A DNA stretch of 64,000 nt from Amylostereum areolatum (taxonomy: Eukaryota > Basidiomycota > Agaricomycetes > Russulales > Stereaceae), in NCBI GenBank assembly GCA_012932865.1, contig SAXG01000003.1, positions 1,240,001-1,304,000 of the forward strand, read 5' to 3'. A program made the translations under genes and the position numbers. This document shows, piece after piece, positions 48,255 through 60,521 of this stretch (position 1 is its first letter; the number at the start of each line of letters is the position of its first letter). Below the pieces are notes generated by a model. The model made no database searches. It saw only the letters and a program-made list of their open reading frames with translations, and was not told the DNA's origin.

Positions 48255-48420
48255 CGAGGATAAATGGTCGGTGAAGAAAGAGTGGAGGACAGTCGCGCGG
48301 GGGAGATCTCGGCGAGTCACGATATCTCCGTCGGTCATCTCGGTCACTCCTTTTGCTTCTATCTTCGACGAATATCCCGAGATCTGAACGTGAACGCGAA
48401 CGCTCGCCAGATCCACAGCC
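48255..48420. promoter_or_regulatory. divergent promoter, PheRS beta / Dph6
   Basis: 166 bp between two opposed start codons of translation genes. No TATA element is visible. Confidence 0.5.
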
Positions 48421-50981
48421 ATGAAGTACGTCGCACTCCTCAGTGGCGGAAAGGACAGCTGCTACAATCTCCTCCATTGTCACCAAAATGGCCACGAACT
48501 AGTGGCCGCTGCCTCCCTCGGCCCCGATCATGGCAAAGGTCTTCTGAGATCTCTACTTCTTGTTCCTTGACTTAACTGAGTTTGATACAGAGGAGCTCGA
48601 CTCGTATCTCTACCAAACTGTGGGTCAGGATGCCATCCAATTTGTTGCCAATGCATTGGACGTGCCCCTCTTTCGCCGGGTCATAACTGGCTCTGCCGTT
48701 CGAGCAGGGCTCAGAATACGGAGGTAGAGATGCTCAAAATCGTGACGGGATCACTTGGCGACGAAACAGAAGACCTGTACGCTCTGCTCTCTGATGTAAA
48801 AGTAATGCAGTATTTGATGCATTTTCTTCGTGCTGTCGTTGAATCTCTGACGTGCAGTCACAATTTCCTGACGTGCAAGGTGTTTCCGTCGGGGCTATTC
48901 TCTCAAGCTATCAACGTGTTCGCGTGGAACATGTGTGGGTATAATCCTGCTCTTCCCTTTTAAAATCCTAGATGAAGTTATCACAGCTGCCGCCGACTCG
49001 AGTTGACTCCGCTTGTGCTACCTCTGGCAACGAAACCAAGCAGAACTCCTATCAGAAATGATCGAGGCTGGCATGGAGGCCATTCTCATTAAAGTCGCAG
49101 GCATCGGTTTGACCAGTCAAGCACCTCGGCAAGACGCTTGCCCAAATGCAGCCTACATTAACCAAGCTGGTAAGCTGATCTATTCGAAGAATTCTTATCT
49201 GTCTAATCTTCATTCACAGAAAGATCTGTACGGCTTCTCATGTCTGTGGAGAAGGCGGAGAATATGAAAGCCTTACTCTCGACTGTCCTCTGTTCAAAAA
49301 GCGCATCACACTGTGAGCCCCGTCTTCAGGAGCGATTGTCCATTTATCTCATATCTACTCTGATTAGAGTGGAAACGGAGACCGTGATCCACTCAGACAA
49401 CGATTTCGCAATCGTCGCGTTCATGAGAATCAAGAGTGCTCGGTTGGAAGATAAGATTGCCATTAGTGCTGCACCTCTGGTCATTCCTGCCCTCCTCGAC
49501 GACGCGTACCTCTGTAATCCCGAACACAATACCGACTTCGAGTAATGAACCGCATGAATCACCAGCGGCTACGGGCATGGTGTCTCCAACTCTGAGGCCG
49601 ACGGCGCACAAAAATGGTAGGATGGATAGCTTTGGGAGATATCCACCGCAGGAATACGGATGTCGCGGTGTCATTAGAAGAAGAAGTCATGGAATGTTTT
49701 CAAATTGTAAAAGGTTAGGCCCCCTCGTTTCTCTATCTACGACTGACATTCATATGTATCGCCATTTAGATCACCTCAAGGACCATTCGCTGCGTCTTTC
49801 CAACTTGACAAACGTCAACATCTTCATATCATCCATGGATCTATTTGCGTCCGTGAACGCGGTATATGCAACGTTTTTTGGTACTAGCCCTCCAGCTCGT
49901 GCTTGCGTCGCCGTTGATCTTCCCCGCCCGTACCGCGTCAGACTAGACTGCATTGCCTTCGATGAACCTCTACCTGGATGATCGTGTGGCACTTCATGTT
50001 CAGAGTCTGAGCTACTGGGCCCCTGCAAATATCGGTCCATATTCACAGGCCATCATTGTGCGTCGCATACACCGCACCGGGAATACTCCTCTATTGACGC
50101 GTACTACAGGCAGACGAGCGGGTTTTCATCTCAGGACAAATAGGGATGATCCCAAGCTCGCTTTCTCTCCCTTCTCCCGAGTCTCTTGGACTGGAAACTG
50201 CGCTTGCATCGCAACACGTTGATCGCGTCGTGAAAGCTCTTCAGAGCGGTTCAGGAGGTGGTTGGAATGGGTGCTCCCAACTAAACCTTTTCTGGCATAC
50301 TCGCCCTCACGACATCACTCACGTCCGGGAAGCAAATGCGTTCTCCACGGTAACTTCATACTGCCTTCAATGATATACACTGCTGATAGGCTCTAGCCCA
50401 GCGCACCTACGCTTTTCCTGGTCGTCAAGGACCTCCCCAAAGGCGCGCTCATCGAGAAGCAGGTGCTATACCATACAGCACGTACGTTTTTGGTTGATGA
50501 AGACGGGGACTCAAACGTGGTCTCCCAAAGACCCTGTCTGTACCAAGGTACCGTATCTGTAATGTATACGTTTACCTCGACTCATTCACTCAGGCGAGAT
50601 TGAGGAGAAACCCATGAAGATCCACTGGGAATCATTCCGATTTGAAGGCGCCCCTACTGCGACGGCAATATTTTGTGGCAAAGGACAAGGCGACTGGACC
50701 ACTCTTGTTCGACAGCTTAAGACTATTGAAACCCTTCGTGATGTTTCGAATCGTGCCCTGTCCGCAAGGCTCTTTTATACGCCATCTGACAGTGTCTGGT
50801 AGGGAATCCCATCCGTCACCGGCATTGTCTGAAATCCTCACTCCCTGCAGATTCAATCTCACAATTGCACGAATTACTCTTCACCGAGACCTCGCCCGCC
50901 ATCACACACATTCCTTGTAGGAACATTTCTACGCGAAATGCAGATTACTGGGATTACGCTTTGTGCATCATCTGTAATTGA
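48421..50981 (+). CDS. dph6: diphthine-ammonia ligase (Dph6) with C-terminal Rid/YjgF domains
   Basis: Cytosolic enzyme for the last step of diphthamide formation on eEF2. The N-terminal ATP-pyrophosphatase begins MKYVALLSGGKDSCYNLLHC with the PP-loop SGGKDS, then NGHELVAAASLGPDH, ELDSYLYQTVGQDAIQFVAN, LWQRNQAELLSEMIEAGMEA, and HVCGEGGEYESLTLDCPLFK, a signature of the family. The fungal two-domain extension follows: Rid/L-PSP-like segments (GQIGMIPSSLSLP with ESLGLETALASQHVDRVVKA, and AIFCGKGQGDWTTLVRQLKT). The last exon is reached by an intron with donor GTGTCT and ends YWDYALCIICN. About ten introns. A stop that would follow FYTPSDSVW is skipped in this model because the next exon fits the frame. 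Confidence 0.88.
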
Positions 50982-51127
50982 CCACAGAGAAGACGCATGA
51001 GGGGTATGAGTACGTACCACGACAGAACTAAATAATGTACAGTAACATCAGGGTGACAAGACAAAACAGTACGACGAAGGGAACCGAGATAGGGAGAAAT
51101 GCATAGGATGTGGTTTGATCCGTAGGT

Positions 51128-53672
51128 TTAGAATTGCCTGACAAGCTCTTGCATCACACCCAGACGGCGCTTCATCTCCCTTTCTGTACGGGTCAAAGGG
51201 AGAAGGCGGGTTGCGGCAGCGGCAAACTAACAACAGTCCATGAATAAGCGATACGGTCGACTAAATGGCGGACGTACCAGAGTGCAAAGACCTCCAAAAC
51301 GAAGCACCCACGCCACGCCGTTCTTGCCGTAATAAGAGTTATGGCTTTCAGGATCATTGGTACTGTCCTCACCGTCGACAGCGTGGAAAATGGCGCTAGA
51401 AACAAGAGCAACCTGGTCGACAGTGAATTTCTGCTAAAGATACGTTTCAAAATATGACCTACAATAAATTGCGGCATGACAATAGCCAGGTTGTGAACGC
51501 CCAGGATAGTGCCTCCAGCGACCGGCGTGCCTTCCTCCGTTTCAATGAGAGGTTCATCTTCCGATTGGCGAACTACCGAGTCATCCGTCCCATCGGCAGC
51601 TGTTTCAGATGATGCTCTGCCCGAGTATGTTCGAATTGCAGCGGCCGGTCGTTGATTTGAAGATACGAGATCCATGTCTTTGAGAAACTGCAACATGTGT
51701 TCAAGAAGTTACATGACGACCGAAGCCATTAACCAGCTTACCTCCATGATGATTGCGAAGGGGACCCAACAGGCTACAGCCCAACAGATGCCAACAAGGC
51801 TGACGGCAATAATAGCCTGATATCTCGAGTTGGACACAGACTAAGAGGAAGATGCAAGACACTTACTTGAACCACAGTGGACACAAATAATGTCGAAAAT
51901 GTGATCACGGTGAAGAGCAGGAGGGCGCCTAGCCAGATATCTTTCAATAAAAGAGGCATCCTCGGCAAGCGGAATGTTTTGCGGTGATCAATGGCGTCCA
52001 TGCGCCACCGCTGCACATTGCTCCTCAAGTGTAAGAATTCTGCTTCGTCGTCTTCATCCTCCTCGTACGCAAGAAGTCGGGGGTCTCGACGGGCAAGGTG
52101 AGGTAACAGAGCGCCGGCACCCACAGCAACTATAATGGACACGGTTTAGTGGGGAACGAGCACCGTGCTTACGGACACTCACCGAGACTGTAGATCAACA
52201 TAGCCAAAGCGCCAGTGCGGGTCGCGAGTTCCGCATCTGGTTCTGCTTGTAGCTCATACGCCATGACTTGCCCAACATAGGTTGTCCTGTACGAAACGAC
52301 GAAGATGAGTTAATAATCGCCACGGGGCGAGAAACGTACTTACGAATAGAACAAAAAGGGAAACCTATGTGATGTCAGCTGGTCTCCGCTAACGCCAAAA
52401 CTGTAAAACTTACCAGCCCATGAACGCGAAAAGTTGCACGTAACACACTCGACGGATAGCTGTGGGGAGGTTAACAATCGCAGTGTAGATATTGTTGAGG
52501 ATATCGCGCAGTTTCCTATCTTTATTCAGATACCAATGAAGATACAAACGTCGACTGCAGATACTCACCCTTGACGCTTATGGGTGGTCTCCCGCCTCTC
52601 CTCAACTTGCGTGAAGCAGGTGATCCAGACCGTAATGGCCAATATGACCATGGCAAGAACACAGAACTTCCTGAATTGACTACCGCCAAGCATATTGAAA
52701 GGTGGCAACTTAGCCAGCGGAATAAAACCTGGAACGTGTATGCATGAGATGTCATATATATTTCTGCAGGAGAAAAATAAACAGACCAAATCCGAATCCA
52801 ATGATGTTCCCCGCTTGAGTCATTCTACTGTGCCATGCGTTGCCGGCACTGAGCTGGTCCGAAGGTGTGATATCCAGCAATAAGTTGCGCAAGGATGCCT
52901 GAAGAGCATTCAAAGCGAAGTCAAGGAGATAAAAGGAGACAACGGCCAGTCCAATAGCAGTGTTTGCCGCCTGCCAACCTGATAAGTAATATACAAACTG
53001 GTGTTGACTGATGCTCACTTCTCTGTTACGTTTCGGATCCCAATCTCCCTCGCCGCCGTGAAATAGATCCACAAAGACAGATGCCATATCCTGACAGTAT
53101 GCCAGCACCAATGTGGAGATGACTAGGACGATAGTGGAGGAGACAACCCAATATCTTCGTCTGTACTTGGATGTAGATGAATCCGAGATTGCACCTAGGG
53201 GCTGTTGGTTTCCGACTCGACATAGAAGGCTACCGACTCACCAATGATCGGCTGTGCAACAAGACCTGATATTGGGCCTGCCAGCCACACAAGACTCGTC
53301 ATCTGCTCTGAAAGTCCGAGCGAAAGTAAGAACGGCGTCCCATATCTAATACCAGTCACGAAAGGACTTCAACGGGTTATAACTGTGTGCCACGCACCCA
53401 AGTTCCACTGTCCACGCTACTTGGGCCCCGCCCATAGACACGCTTAGGTTGAACAGATCCAACAATGTCAGCCTTCGTTTTCCTGGCTTGTCCATGCCGC
53501 TTTGAGAACTCTTGCTACGTTCGCCCTGATTTCTAGCCTCAAAGGTGCCCTCGTTTGAGAGGGTCAACCCTGATGCGTTGGAATCTTGGGCAGCTGCCTT
53601 GCCTCGAGCACCCGGCCAGGCGATCTGGGTCGTTGGATCGGGGTCGACATCGACGGTAGTAGGGAAGGTCAT
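51128..53672 (-). CDS. SLC45-type sugar/H+ symporter (Sut1-like)
   Basis: Twelve-span transporter of the SLC45/GPH group; the S. pombe relative imports alpha-glucosides such as maltose and sucrose. The N-terminal tail is cytosolic (MTFPTTVDVDPDPTTQIAWP). Then LLDLFNLSVSMGGAQVAWTV with ELGYGTPFLLSLGLSEQMTS, and LVWLAGPISGLVAQPIIGAI with SDSSTSKYRRRYWV, matching the conserved GPxSGxxxQPxxGxxSDxxxSxxGRRR region (here with KYRRR). Further helices include AIGLAVVSFYLLDFALNALQ with ASLRNLLLDITP, and VCYVQLFAFMGWFPFLFYST with TYVGQVM, a family hallmark. A long acidic loop (EEDEDDEAEFLHL) separates helices 8 and 9. Ends GVMQELVRQF. More than ten introns. Confidence 0.85.
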
Positions 53673-54217
53673 TAGAGCAAGACGAGATGACCGTGACAAG
53701 GCGCCGAAGATGAGAGTCAGATGAGAGTTGGAGGTATTTGGCAATACCAATTGGCAATGAGCGCCCCAAAAGCACTCCGATTCCGAGGAAACAGCGGCGA
53801 CTCGAGGAAGTCGTGAGGCGCGTGAGGGCAGGAGCCAGTAGTGGCCGGCAGCAGGCGGAAAGGAGTAACCGAGCTCGAAGTGTTTATGTATAAAACTCAC
53901 AATTGATCGACAGCGAACGTGCATACACACACCACCTTACAACTTATAAACCTCCAAAAGTCTGTCGATAACTAAACAACAAAACAAGCTGCATTGTCCG
54001 AATCACTGTTGAATGCCCAATAATGTAATGTAGGTTGACCGACTCAATAAATACGTGTGGGACAGCCATGGCGGAAGAAATTGTGCGAGAAATCACTGAG
54101 GGAACAGCAGCAGAGCAGGGGCAAAAGTAACACAACATGTGAGAGTGACTAGGAATACAAAACTTCGTTGTACATGGTACAGATGACAAGAAGGCGAGGT
54201 GGGAAACCGGGGGCAGA
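53673..54217. other. intergenic region
   Basis: Upstream region of the sugar transporter and 3' flank of the ankyrin gene, both minus strand. No gene seen. Confidence 0.45.
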
Positions 54218-56169
54218 TCACCGTAGAGAGTGGCTAGAAGACCCCCGTCTATGTCCAGCCATGCTATGGTCAATGCTGGGCAGGGGTTTGGACAGGATGT
54301 GGAATGGCAGGCGGCGCGTTGCAGTTGGCGTATGATTTGCTGACGACAATGTATCGGTGGATGCTGGGCTATCCCAGCCGCCAGGTGGCTCTGGAAACTT
54401 GGCGTATTCACTAGGAGGGCCTGTGAAAATCCTGGGCTCCTCTGTGAATGGCATCGGTGAGGAAATCGGGCCTCGCGAGGTTGTGCGACCGGGTGTGGCA
54501 GAAGGAAGGGGGAGGGTGTCTGATGGCGGAGAAAATGTTGGAGGATTGGCCCGTACGGAAGCCGGGTTCGTACCCGCACGATGTCGAGCAACATCTTGAG
54601 ACGTCGGATTCGAGATGAGAAAGGGGGGATTCGGATTGCTGCGAAGCTGGGCAGCAGATACTGAGGGTCGCAATCGCCTTCGAGGGGCAACAGATCCGCT
54701 GAGCGGCAATGAAGCGATATCATCGCCGTTGGCCGAAGGACCAGCTGAAGACGGGTTGGAGGAATTTTGCGATTTTATATCAGTAGATGCGCTGCCGCTA
54801 CGGTTTCGTCTCATGTACTTCTCCATTGCATTCGCGTCTTGTTGTAGAGTCCGAGTAGCTATGGGCGTCAATGCAGATGCAGGGTTGGTTGAAGGGGGGT
54901 GTAACGCAGTGCCCATATGCGATGCAAAGTGGGATGGAGAGGGGGTAGAGAATACGCTGGATGATGATGTAGCCGTATGTGGATATACTGAGGAAGAGGA
55001 CCGGAGTTGATGTTTGTGGATGCCGTTCACAGATTGACCGGATGGGTGACCCTCGGTTTCGCTGTCAGAAGTCCCGGAAGTATTTGACCCTCGGCGCATC
55101 CGCGCGTTGACGTCCAATGATTTCGGAATGGGAGGCGTACCCCCCCACTCGCTTCCTCTTGTCGCTGCCTGAGCGAAGACCCGACGAGCCTTTTTATTAA
55201 GCTCAAATTGGGCTCGCGCAGTGTCTTGAAGTGTATCGCGAGTGCTGAACCTAAACCAGCATGTTCGGATGAGCGTTAGAACCAAAGATAAAGTCGCTTA
55301 CGAATAAGCGTAATCCGAAGGAGTAAATCCTTCGTTGTTCCGGGCGGCATACTGGCATCCTCTCTCGATGAGTAATTGGACGATCTAGCAAGACTACGAT
55401 CAGCTGCAGCGAAAGACAACCAGAATGGGCAGCGCACCGGAATATTGCCCCATGCACTTGCACTAGTATACTCATTAGATAGAACTATCAGCTAGTAAAT
55501 GATACGTACTAGTGCAACGGTGTGTTGCCTTCATCATCCGTGAGGTCGATGTCTGCCCCCAGATCGCATAACATCTGGGAATAGATAAAAGCTTCAATAG
55601 GGGGCATAAAAATGAAGGTAGTCGTCAACACGTACTCGTACAAGCTCTTCATTCCCTTTGAGAGCCGCGGTATGCAGTGCGGTCTTCCCGGACGTGTTTG
55701 ACCAGTCAAGAATGAAAGGGTAGCGATCATAATATAATCGTGCCATCCTCAGAGCTGCGGCCAAGAAATCGGGATCAGAAAGCCCGTAAGGATCGAGCAA
55801 AGGTGGTTTCAAGTCGGCGAGCAAGAGAAGAACAGTATTGTCGTCGACATCCTGATTCAGGGTGAGCGGTGCAGGAAGCAGAAGACTTAGTGGCAGAGCG
55901 CACCTTGCTTAATTCCTCGTCGTCATGTCCAGCATTGAGTAAATATTCGAAGGTTTCCTCGTGACCGAGGACGGCTGCCCATGCAAGTGAGGTGTATCGT
56001 TTAGGACCAGGATCTGGATTACGCATGTCCGTTCGTTGGATGAGTCGTTTCACGAGGAAAAGGTTGTTCTCTGGAGGTGGCGATGATGAGGGTGGCGATC
56101 TGGGGCAAGAGGAGGGGACAAACCTTGGACAGCTCTTCGGAGACGAGCAGTGGCATCTTTCTCGGCCAT
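54218..56169 (-). CDS. ankyrin-repeat protein, possibly Avo2-like
   Basis: Spliced N-terminus MAEKDATARLRRAVQ-ENNL, then FLVKRLIQRTDMRNPDPGPK and LAWAAVLGHEETFEYLLNAG form the first ankyrin units. Two more follow: SGKTALHTAALKGNEELVRM-LCDLGADI, and DDEGNTPLHYASAWGNIPIV with QLLIERGCQYAARNNEGFTP. From about residue 280 the protein is long, disordered and Ser/Pro/Thr-rich (HTATSSSSVFSTPSPSHFAS) and ends RRGSSSHSLR. Four N-terminal ankyrins plus a Ser-rich tail resemble Avo2, a non-essential TORC2 subunit, but ankyrin domains are too general to be sure. The start was chosen because this spliced frame matches the family pattern RLRRAV. It is divergent from the STEEP1 gene (253 bp). Confidence 0.7.
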
Positions 56170-56422
56170 AAGGATGAGGGTAGGAAGAAAGAACAAATGC
56201 CTTGCAAAGGCGGTGCCTCAGGAATGCCGCGGTCATGTTGCTTTCATCAGCGTCTGTACGTAACACTACATAGCACCGTGCATTTCATTTCCTCACTGGC
56301 AAACTGGCAACCTCAAGCTCTCACTTACATCTCGATCAACGTGCACGCCGTGCCCCTCCGCCACCTCTCACTCGCTGTCATCAACGCCTCAGAGACCTTT
56401 GGAGACCCAACTAATCCTCATC

Positions 56423-57106
56423 ATGCCAAAGGTCGTGTCCAGGTCGGCCGTCTCGTCCTCTACTGATGGTAGGACATGTTCAAGTTCTATCACCTCCGTC
56501 GCGCTCTCATATGTATCTCTATAGCCCGCCCGACCGCATCCTCAGCTGCAGCGCTGCGTGTCTACTGTGAGAAATGTTATTCTATCCCCTTGGTTCCTCT
56601 TCTGATTACCTCGATTATCAATCCCTACAGATTGTATCTGCGGCGAGTTTGTCGTGAGTTTCATACAAAACTTTCCCCTCGATCATGGTGTCTGATCTGT
56701 CCACCCAACAGCTGGTTATAGATAAGAACCTTGCGTCCTTGCCCAGACGGCAAACAGACGGCGCCATCGTTCTCCGCTCTCAGGACGGTCAAAACGGAAA
56801 GGCGCAGGTGTTTAAGTTGAACGTTCTCGCAAGCGATCCCGTGCTGGTTGAGCGGTTCGTCTCGTTTCCGTTTCCCCTTCGTCTAGTATTCTAACAGAAA
56901 CTGGTCACAGTGCTCAAGGGGGGCATGAACGACAATATCGCTTTAACTGCACTCGGTGCAGTCTTCTCGTGGCGTATCAATCAACCCCTCCCCCGGCTAA
57001 ATCAGGTCCCTTTGTATACATACTGAAGGGAGCGTTGACCCAAGCTCAGGGTGATGTTCCGTCTGATGCTTTTGACGGAGAAGAGATTGTCACGGAGCCA
57101 TCCTGA
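56423..57106 (+). CDS. STEEP1/UPF0428 family protein
   Basis: Eukaryotic family whose human member (STEEP1) helps STING leave the ER; the ancestral role in fungi, which lack STING signalling of this kind, is unknown. Starts MPKVVSRSAVSSSTD, the invariant family N-terminus. After an alanine-rich segment the exons splice to RVYYCICGEFVLVIDKNLAS and LPRRQTDGAIVLRSQ, then GQGHERQYRFNCTRCSLLVA (numbered by exon: GGHERQYRFNCTRC). The CxC and CxxC pairs probably bind zinc. Ends VTEPS. Five exons, two of them under 40 codons, with clean GT-AG borders. The gene model is supported by the match across each junction. Confidence 0.85.
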
Positions 57107-57964
57107 CATCCTCAGCAGAGATAATAACTCCCAAGTAGCTGCAGGCTGCATCCCGCTTACACTCTGCGACTGAGTCAAAATGTGGTCTCTCACTAGTGCT
57201 CGTCAAAAGGCGGATATATCGATTTTGTAAACACGATATGTATACTACGAACTTTCTCCCATGACACTCTCGGCTAGTCAGTCACCCTCCTTCGCTCTTG
57301 TGCATCAACAGTCCCTTTGAAACAAGTAAAAGTCAGCACATGAAACATGTGTACGACGACGGATGCAAGTATTAAAAAGCAGAAGCTAGCTCAGTTACCG
57401 TTGTAGAAAGAAATCACAACGAAGGTGCTGTCTTAGAGCACCGACGTTCTTACAGTGTGAATAATTGTGTCATCACCGCTAAAATAAACAGCAGGAAAGA
57501 AAGACATCGAGTGCTCACCTTATTGAATTGCAAAGACGGACTGAAGCATGGACGCTGGAAGATGGACGTGGTGTGGAGGTTGAGTAAAAAACAACGGGCT
57601 TTTTAAACGCACCATGACATAATACGGGACAGCCGGAATAAGCCGGTATGTACAGTAACTTCAACATGTTCATCCGATTCCTGGTCGCCCGATTCTGTAC
57701 CCGAGCTGTAAGTAATTCTTCAGAACTTTCACGCATACATCTTGTTTGCCATTACTGTATAATCAGGAGCTTCAGAATATGCTAAAGATACAAATGTGTT
57801 ACATATGAGCACTTTCGTTATGTATTAGGGTCAGGATCTACGTAAGTAGGCGTCAGGATCCGGAAAGAGGGTACTGTATCGTCTATCTAGAACCCTTCAA
57901 TGATCTGGATAATTCTGTCCACAGCCGTGAGTACTGAGAAACAACAGGAATGCGAGAAACGGGC
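57107..57964. other. intergenic region
   Basis: 3' flanks of STEEP1 (+) and of the secreted-protein gene (-). Only short frames without domains. It may hold a final small exon of the secreted protein gene (to about 57897). Confidence 0.4.
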
Positions 57965-58569
57965 TTACTCGGTTGCCATGCTCGGAGGTGAGCTCGTTAT
58001 TGTGCTGGGTGCTGTAGTAGCAGCGACCATAGAAGTGATCTGTGATTCCATGGTCTCCAAAGATGTTGGAGAAGCTTCCCCTGCAGCCATCGACGTTGAT
58101 GCCAATGCCGACATAGAGGGCACCATGGATGACATGGCACGCGTGGAAGTAGTAGCCATTGCCATGGACTGAGGCATCGCGCCCCGTGTCGCGGCAGAAA
58201 GCGTCGTGCTAAGAGGCTTGGTGGCTGACGGTTCTACGGGGGCGGTTGGAGGCTCGGGGATAGCGTCTCCATACATAAGAGCGGCATACTCCTCGTCGAG
58301 TAAAAGTTGCTCTTCGACGGATGCCAGCTCAGTGTCGACTAGGGCTGAGTCAATTTGGCGAGCGGTCAAACGAGGTAGACCGAAGTCGGGTTCCCGCGCC
58401 ATCAGGCTCCGAGCTCCGAGCTCCTGGCGAGCCACCGTGGAGGAGCTGCATGATGGACCATGTCAGTAGAGATAGAATAAGACGCGCTGGAGACGTACCC
58501 CATAGGGGCCGCTGATGCGGGCGCGAAAAAAGAAACGGCAGCCACAGCAACGAGAGTGAAAGAGCGCAT
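57965..58569 (-). CDS. small secreted Ala/Ser/Thr/Met-rich protein
   Basis: Not recognised. A clear signal peptide (MRSFTLVAVAAVSFF then APASA) is encoded by exon 1, which ends at GTACGT. Exon 2 encodes SSTVARQELGARSLMAREPD, an amphipathic stretch (TARQIDSALVDTELASVEEQ), then a low-complexity Thr/Ser/Met/Ala/Pro region (AMATTSTRAMSSMVPSMSAL). Putative dibasic-like or LxAR-type cleavage sites (LMAR, LTAR) lie after the signal peptide. The 3' end is ambiguous: the frame either stops at 57965 (MATE, TAA) or splices at the overlapping GTAAGC to a short final exon near 57897. No GPI signal is evident. Confidence 0.55.
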
Positions 58570-59330
58570 TATATGAATATGAGAAACGGGTAAAGTGGCA
58601 GGGAAATGAAAGGTCGTCGAGGTGATAAAAAGTAAGTAAGAAACCGAAGAGGATGAAGAATTGAATTAGGTGACCGGCACCTAGGAGAAGAAGATAGAGA
58701 GAAACGCCTTGCTCAGCTCACTATATAGCACATCCTAGACCACGCAGGAAAGCACTGCCGATACAGCCTGTGAGTACGGTGCCAGAGAACATCCTGTGCA
58801 TCCTACCAAGGTCTAAAAATATCGATGGAGTCCGCAGAGATGACCTGCATGATGTACTTATCGTCGCGTTACATTGGACACGGCGCAGGTCATCGCAGTA
58901 ACGTTGACCAACGGGAGCGAGTTAGGAGACAGAGGGCTTGACAGGACCATCTCCGTTGTTTCGAAAGATAAAATTAGCAAGATGCAATGCAAGTCGTGTC
59001 GTGGGGGGCGGCTGCGCTAAAGGACTAAACCTGCACAGCGGCGCTCAGTTATTGTGCGTGCTCCAGCGAGAGCGGTACGGTAACGATGGGGCGGAGCTTT
59101 GGCTGCAAAGATGGTGCTCTTGATCGCGTTGCGTTATCGCTGACTCGCTGTATATTGTCCATATCCTGGTGGGGCTAATACGACATGAGCGATGAAGAGA
59201 AGGAAGGCGAGACGGTCACAGGTCACGTTTCAAACTTTGACGTAGCGCCCACAGACCTGAGACGACCCGCGGCGGCGCCGCGGCGGACCTCCAAGTCCTG
59301 GTACTCATCGCGCTCGTCGTTCCTCCTCCC
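58570..59330. other. divergent intergenic region
   Basis: Upstream DNA of the secreted-protein gene and the WTAP-like gene. A CTATATAG element at 58721-58728 lies about 155 bp upstream of the secreted-protein start and may be its TATA box. A short + frame at 59185 (MSDEEKEGETVTGHV) precedes the WTAP-like start but is in a different frame. Confidence 0.4.
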
Positions 59331-60521
59331 ATGGACCTGCCTTCCTCACGAGAACTGGAACTGGAAGCTTTGCTGAGAAAACGCGATGCCCAACTGGTAG
59401 AGCTAACCGTGAGTCCTCGCACTATTCCTTGAACAGACATGCTAACCGCCGGTGCCTCCTCAGGACGAGGTCAACCACCTTCGTCAGTATCTTTCCTCTC
59501 AACCGGGACCATCTACTACAGATCCTATATCCCTCCCTGCGCCCCTTGTTTCGCTTCTACTTCCCAATATCAATGTATCCGCGAACGACCGAGTCACAGG
59601 ATCGTCCTCGAGTACCGTGGCGACCGCGCTCACCCAGCGCGTCAAACTCTTGCAAGAGGAAGACGACGAACTTTACGAATTGCTCAAGAGCACGGAAACT
59701 GGAAGGCTGAAGGAAGAGGTGCGCGGTCTTCGGCGAGCTATGGGCAAGATGGAGACGGCTCTGCGAGGTATGTGCACTCATATCGCGGTCCTCGTGTGGA
59801 ACACTGACCGTTTTGGGGTAATCCAGAGTCCCACCAAGTTATCAGATCATTATCGTCAGTATTTGAACGTATGACACGTCTGACTCTAACTCTGGCATTC
59901 AGTGACGAGTTGGATAAATCCTACGAAACCGTGCTGCCCTCCGTCCGGTCGTACGCCCCCACGAACGCACACGGGCACCCCAACTCCCGCCAGCCACATC
60001 AAGTGCCTCCCCACTTAGCTACGAGCAATGGAAACGGTACATCTAAACCGCTTCCCACTGGTCCTCGCGCGCACAAAAAGCCTCGCCTTTCCTCCGCTAA
60101 CGCATCCCCCGCCACGCTGGCCATCCCACTTCCCCGCGCGTCACAAGCTAGCGCACGTTCCACCTCTCGCCACATGGAGTCGCCAGAGCGCTCCCCGTTG
60201 ATGTCACCAGATCACCGCAAGACTCCTGCAGGTAGAACAGAATCTGCACCTGAAGACGACCGCGACCGCGATCTAGATACGCGTTCGCGTCCACGCTCAC
60301 CCTCCTCACGTGGACGTGGCGACAAAGAGTGGGAGCGAGATCAAGGCAGGGAGAAGGAGAGGGAAAGGACCCGTGATAGAGATCGGACTTCTCGTCGTAG
60401 TGGCCACGGGCGAAGAAACCGAGCAGGTCGCAGCGGAGCTGGAGTTGGAGGTGGTGGAGGGAATGGCGATTCTATCGGCGGCGATATTGATCGGACGTTG
60501 GCGGAAAGGATGGGACTTTGA
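59331..60521 (+). CDS. WTAP/Mum2-like coiled-coil protein
   Basis: Spliced coiled coil: MDLPSSRELELEALLRKRDA with QLVELTDEVNHLRQYLS, then PAPLVSLLLPNINV, TALTQRVKLLQEEDDELYEL with LKSTETGRLKEEVRGLRRAM, and ALRESHQVIRSLSDELDKSY. The pattern of an N-terminal helix, an LLLPNI-like segment and a long central helix with QRVKLLQEENDELY-like and LDKSYE-like blocks resembles the WTAP/Mum2 family, a subunit of the mRNA m6A methyltransferase complex that acts in fungal meiosis. The C-terminus is disordered, Arg/Asp/Glu-rich with RS-like repeats (ERDQGREKERERTRDRDRTS) and a Gly-rich stretch, as in nuclear RNA-processing factors. Three introns, all consensus. Family assignment comes from pattern only. 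Confidence 0.55.
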
